From Bacteroidales bacterium (lineage in GTDB: Bacteria > Bacteroidota > Bacteroidia > Bacteroidales > Paludibacteraceae), in NCBI GenBank assembly GCA_900767595.1, contig CAAFZS010000073.1, positions 1-15,979 on the forward strand: DNA of 15,979 nt, read 5' to 3'. A model generated the notes under the pieces. That model saw only the letters and a program-made list of their open reading frames with translations. It had not been told where the DNA came from and did not search any database. The stretch's first letter is position 1. Every line of letters begins with the position of its first letter. Shown piece after piece: positions 15,429 through 15,979 of the stretch. The translations under genes were made by a program, and so were the position numbers.

Positions 15429-15946
15429 TTATTTCTTGTATTTGTCTTTTAATTGTTTCAACAATCGTTCTTTCTCTGCTTCTTCCTCTTTCCGGGCACG
15501 CTCTTCCTGTATGCCTTCTAACCATGTATGGTCTTCACGGCTCTCACGATAAAGGTGCATATTGCTTGCTTTTAATTCGTCCGGCAAGAGTTCATCGGCT
15601 TGCGCTTGGAGAACCTTTCCGTCAGGAGTAATCTTAACCGGCTTTACTTTCTCGTCTTTCCAATGGATAATCACATACGCCTGATACCGCATACCTGCAT
15701 CCTTGGGGTTATGAAATCCCGACAGAGCAATCGTTCCGTCACTCTCAAACCACCGAGAGAACCGTTTGTCAATTACCTTTACTTGGTCTAACACACAAGC
15801 GACTTTGAACGCAAATTTGTCCGCAAACCTACGGGAGTAATTGGTTACGCAGTATTTGTATTGTGCTTCCACGAATTGTCTTGCCGTCATCTCACCGGCA
15901 CCGGCTATATGATGCCACTCCTGAATAAATTTCCAAGCAATCCCTA
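15429..15946 (-). CDS. Unknown protein, N-terminus truncated at contig edge
   Basis: The frame has an ATG at 15890 (153 residues, MTARQFVEAQYKYCVTNYSRRF), but it stays open upstream and reads LGIAWKFIQEWHHIAGAGE before that Met. This looks like coding sequence, so the gene probably continues beyond the last genomic base at 15946, where adapter begins. The body is basic and mixed (VIDKRFSRWFESDGTIALSGFHNPKDAGMRYQAYVIIHWKDEKVKPVKI). The C-terminus is a charged helix (ERARKEEEAEKERLLKQLKDKYKK). No family recognised. The stop is 1 bp from the exonuclease ATG, so the two are co-translated. Confidence 0.7.
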
Positions 15947-15979
15947 AGATCGGAAGAGCACACGTCTGAACTCCAGTCA
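15947..15979 (+). other. Illumina TruSeq adapter sequence (not genomic)
   Basis: The last 33 bases begin AGATCGGAAGAGC and continue as the standard TruSeq read adapter. They are library-construction sequence left at the contig end and should be removed. Confidence 0.98.

Larger units (their letters stand above)
5137..15946. mobile_element. Left part of a putative tRNA-associated integrative element
   Basis: Everything right of tRNA-Val differs from the left: a tyrosine recombinase next to the tRNA, PcfK/PcfJ-type genes, many unknown genes in co-oriented tightly packed minus-strand operons, visibly lower GC and none of the host repeat families. The left boundary is taken as the tRNA 3' end by analogy with other tRNA integrations. 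It could also lie inside the tRNA. The right end is not reached, as the contig stops at an adapter. No conjugation machinery or virion gene is present in this part, so the element type is open. Confidence 0.65.

Noticed and set aside
15947..15979. Terminal sequence as an attachment site or mobile-element end
   Set aside because: It matches a commercial sequencing adapter.

Overview
The window looks like a Bacteroidales (Bacteroidota) contig, probably from a metagenome. The signs are promoters of the TTTG / 20 bp / TAnnTTTG type, A-rich leaders without a Shine-Dalgarno sequence, a PcfK-PcfJ gene pair typical of Bacteroidales mobile elements, and core genes that read as Bacteroidales proteins. 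Placement below order is not possible from the sequence alone. The last 33 bases (15947-15979) are an Illumina TruSeq adapter, not genome, so the right end of the contig is artificial.

Region 1 (1-5136, plus strand) is host chromosome: the 3' part of recA, a COG2509-type FAD-dependent oxidoreductase, the tRNA t6A dehydratase tcdA, DNA topoisomerase III topB and a tRNA-Val(TAC). It is densely invaded by short repeats that are translated as part of the proteins. One family is an array of a 16-bp unit (three arrays: two in the oxidoreductase, one in tcdA). The other is a GTGAAA hexamer run coding for (Ser-Glu)n (at the recA/oxidoreductase junction and twice inside topB). Two gene junctions are also made of other low-complexity tracts. 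None of these repeats was noticed to the right of the tRNA.

Region 2 (about 5137-15946) looks like the left end of an integrative element adjoining tRNA-Val. After a tRNA terminator come four GACCA motifs at exact 11-bp spacing, a promoter with an overlapping inverted repeat, and a 519-residue tyrosine recombinase. Facing it on the minus strand is an operon (12224 to 7072) of a small acidic/basic protein, a 122-residue unknown, a zinc-ribbon protein, an M20-like metallopeptidase, PcfK-like, PcfJ-like and a protein with an SSB-like tail, closed by an intrinsic terminator. A second minus-strand operon enters from the right edge (truncated unknown, DEDDy-type exonuclease with an AT-hook, Gly/Arg/Asn-rich unknown) and ends at a bidirectional terminator. 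Between the two operons sits a plus-strand COG1373 (DUF4143) ATPase with its own host-like promoter, bounded by an imperfect 39-bp direct repeat and preceded by a 185-bp imperfect inverted repeat.

Inference: the recombinase inserts the element at the tRNA gene and the minus-strand genes are accessory DNA-processing and conjugation-associated functions. No relaxase, coupling protein, T4SS, capsid or terminase gene is in the window, so ICE, mobilizable element and prophage cannot be separated.
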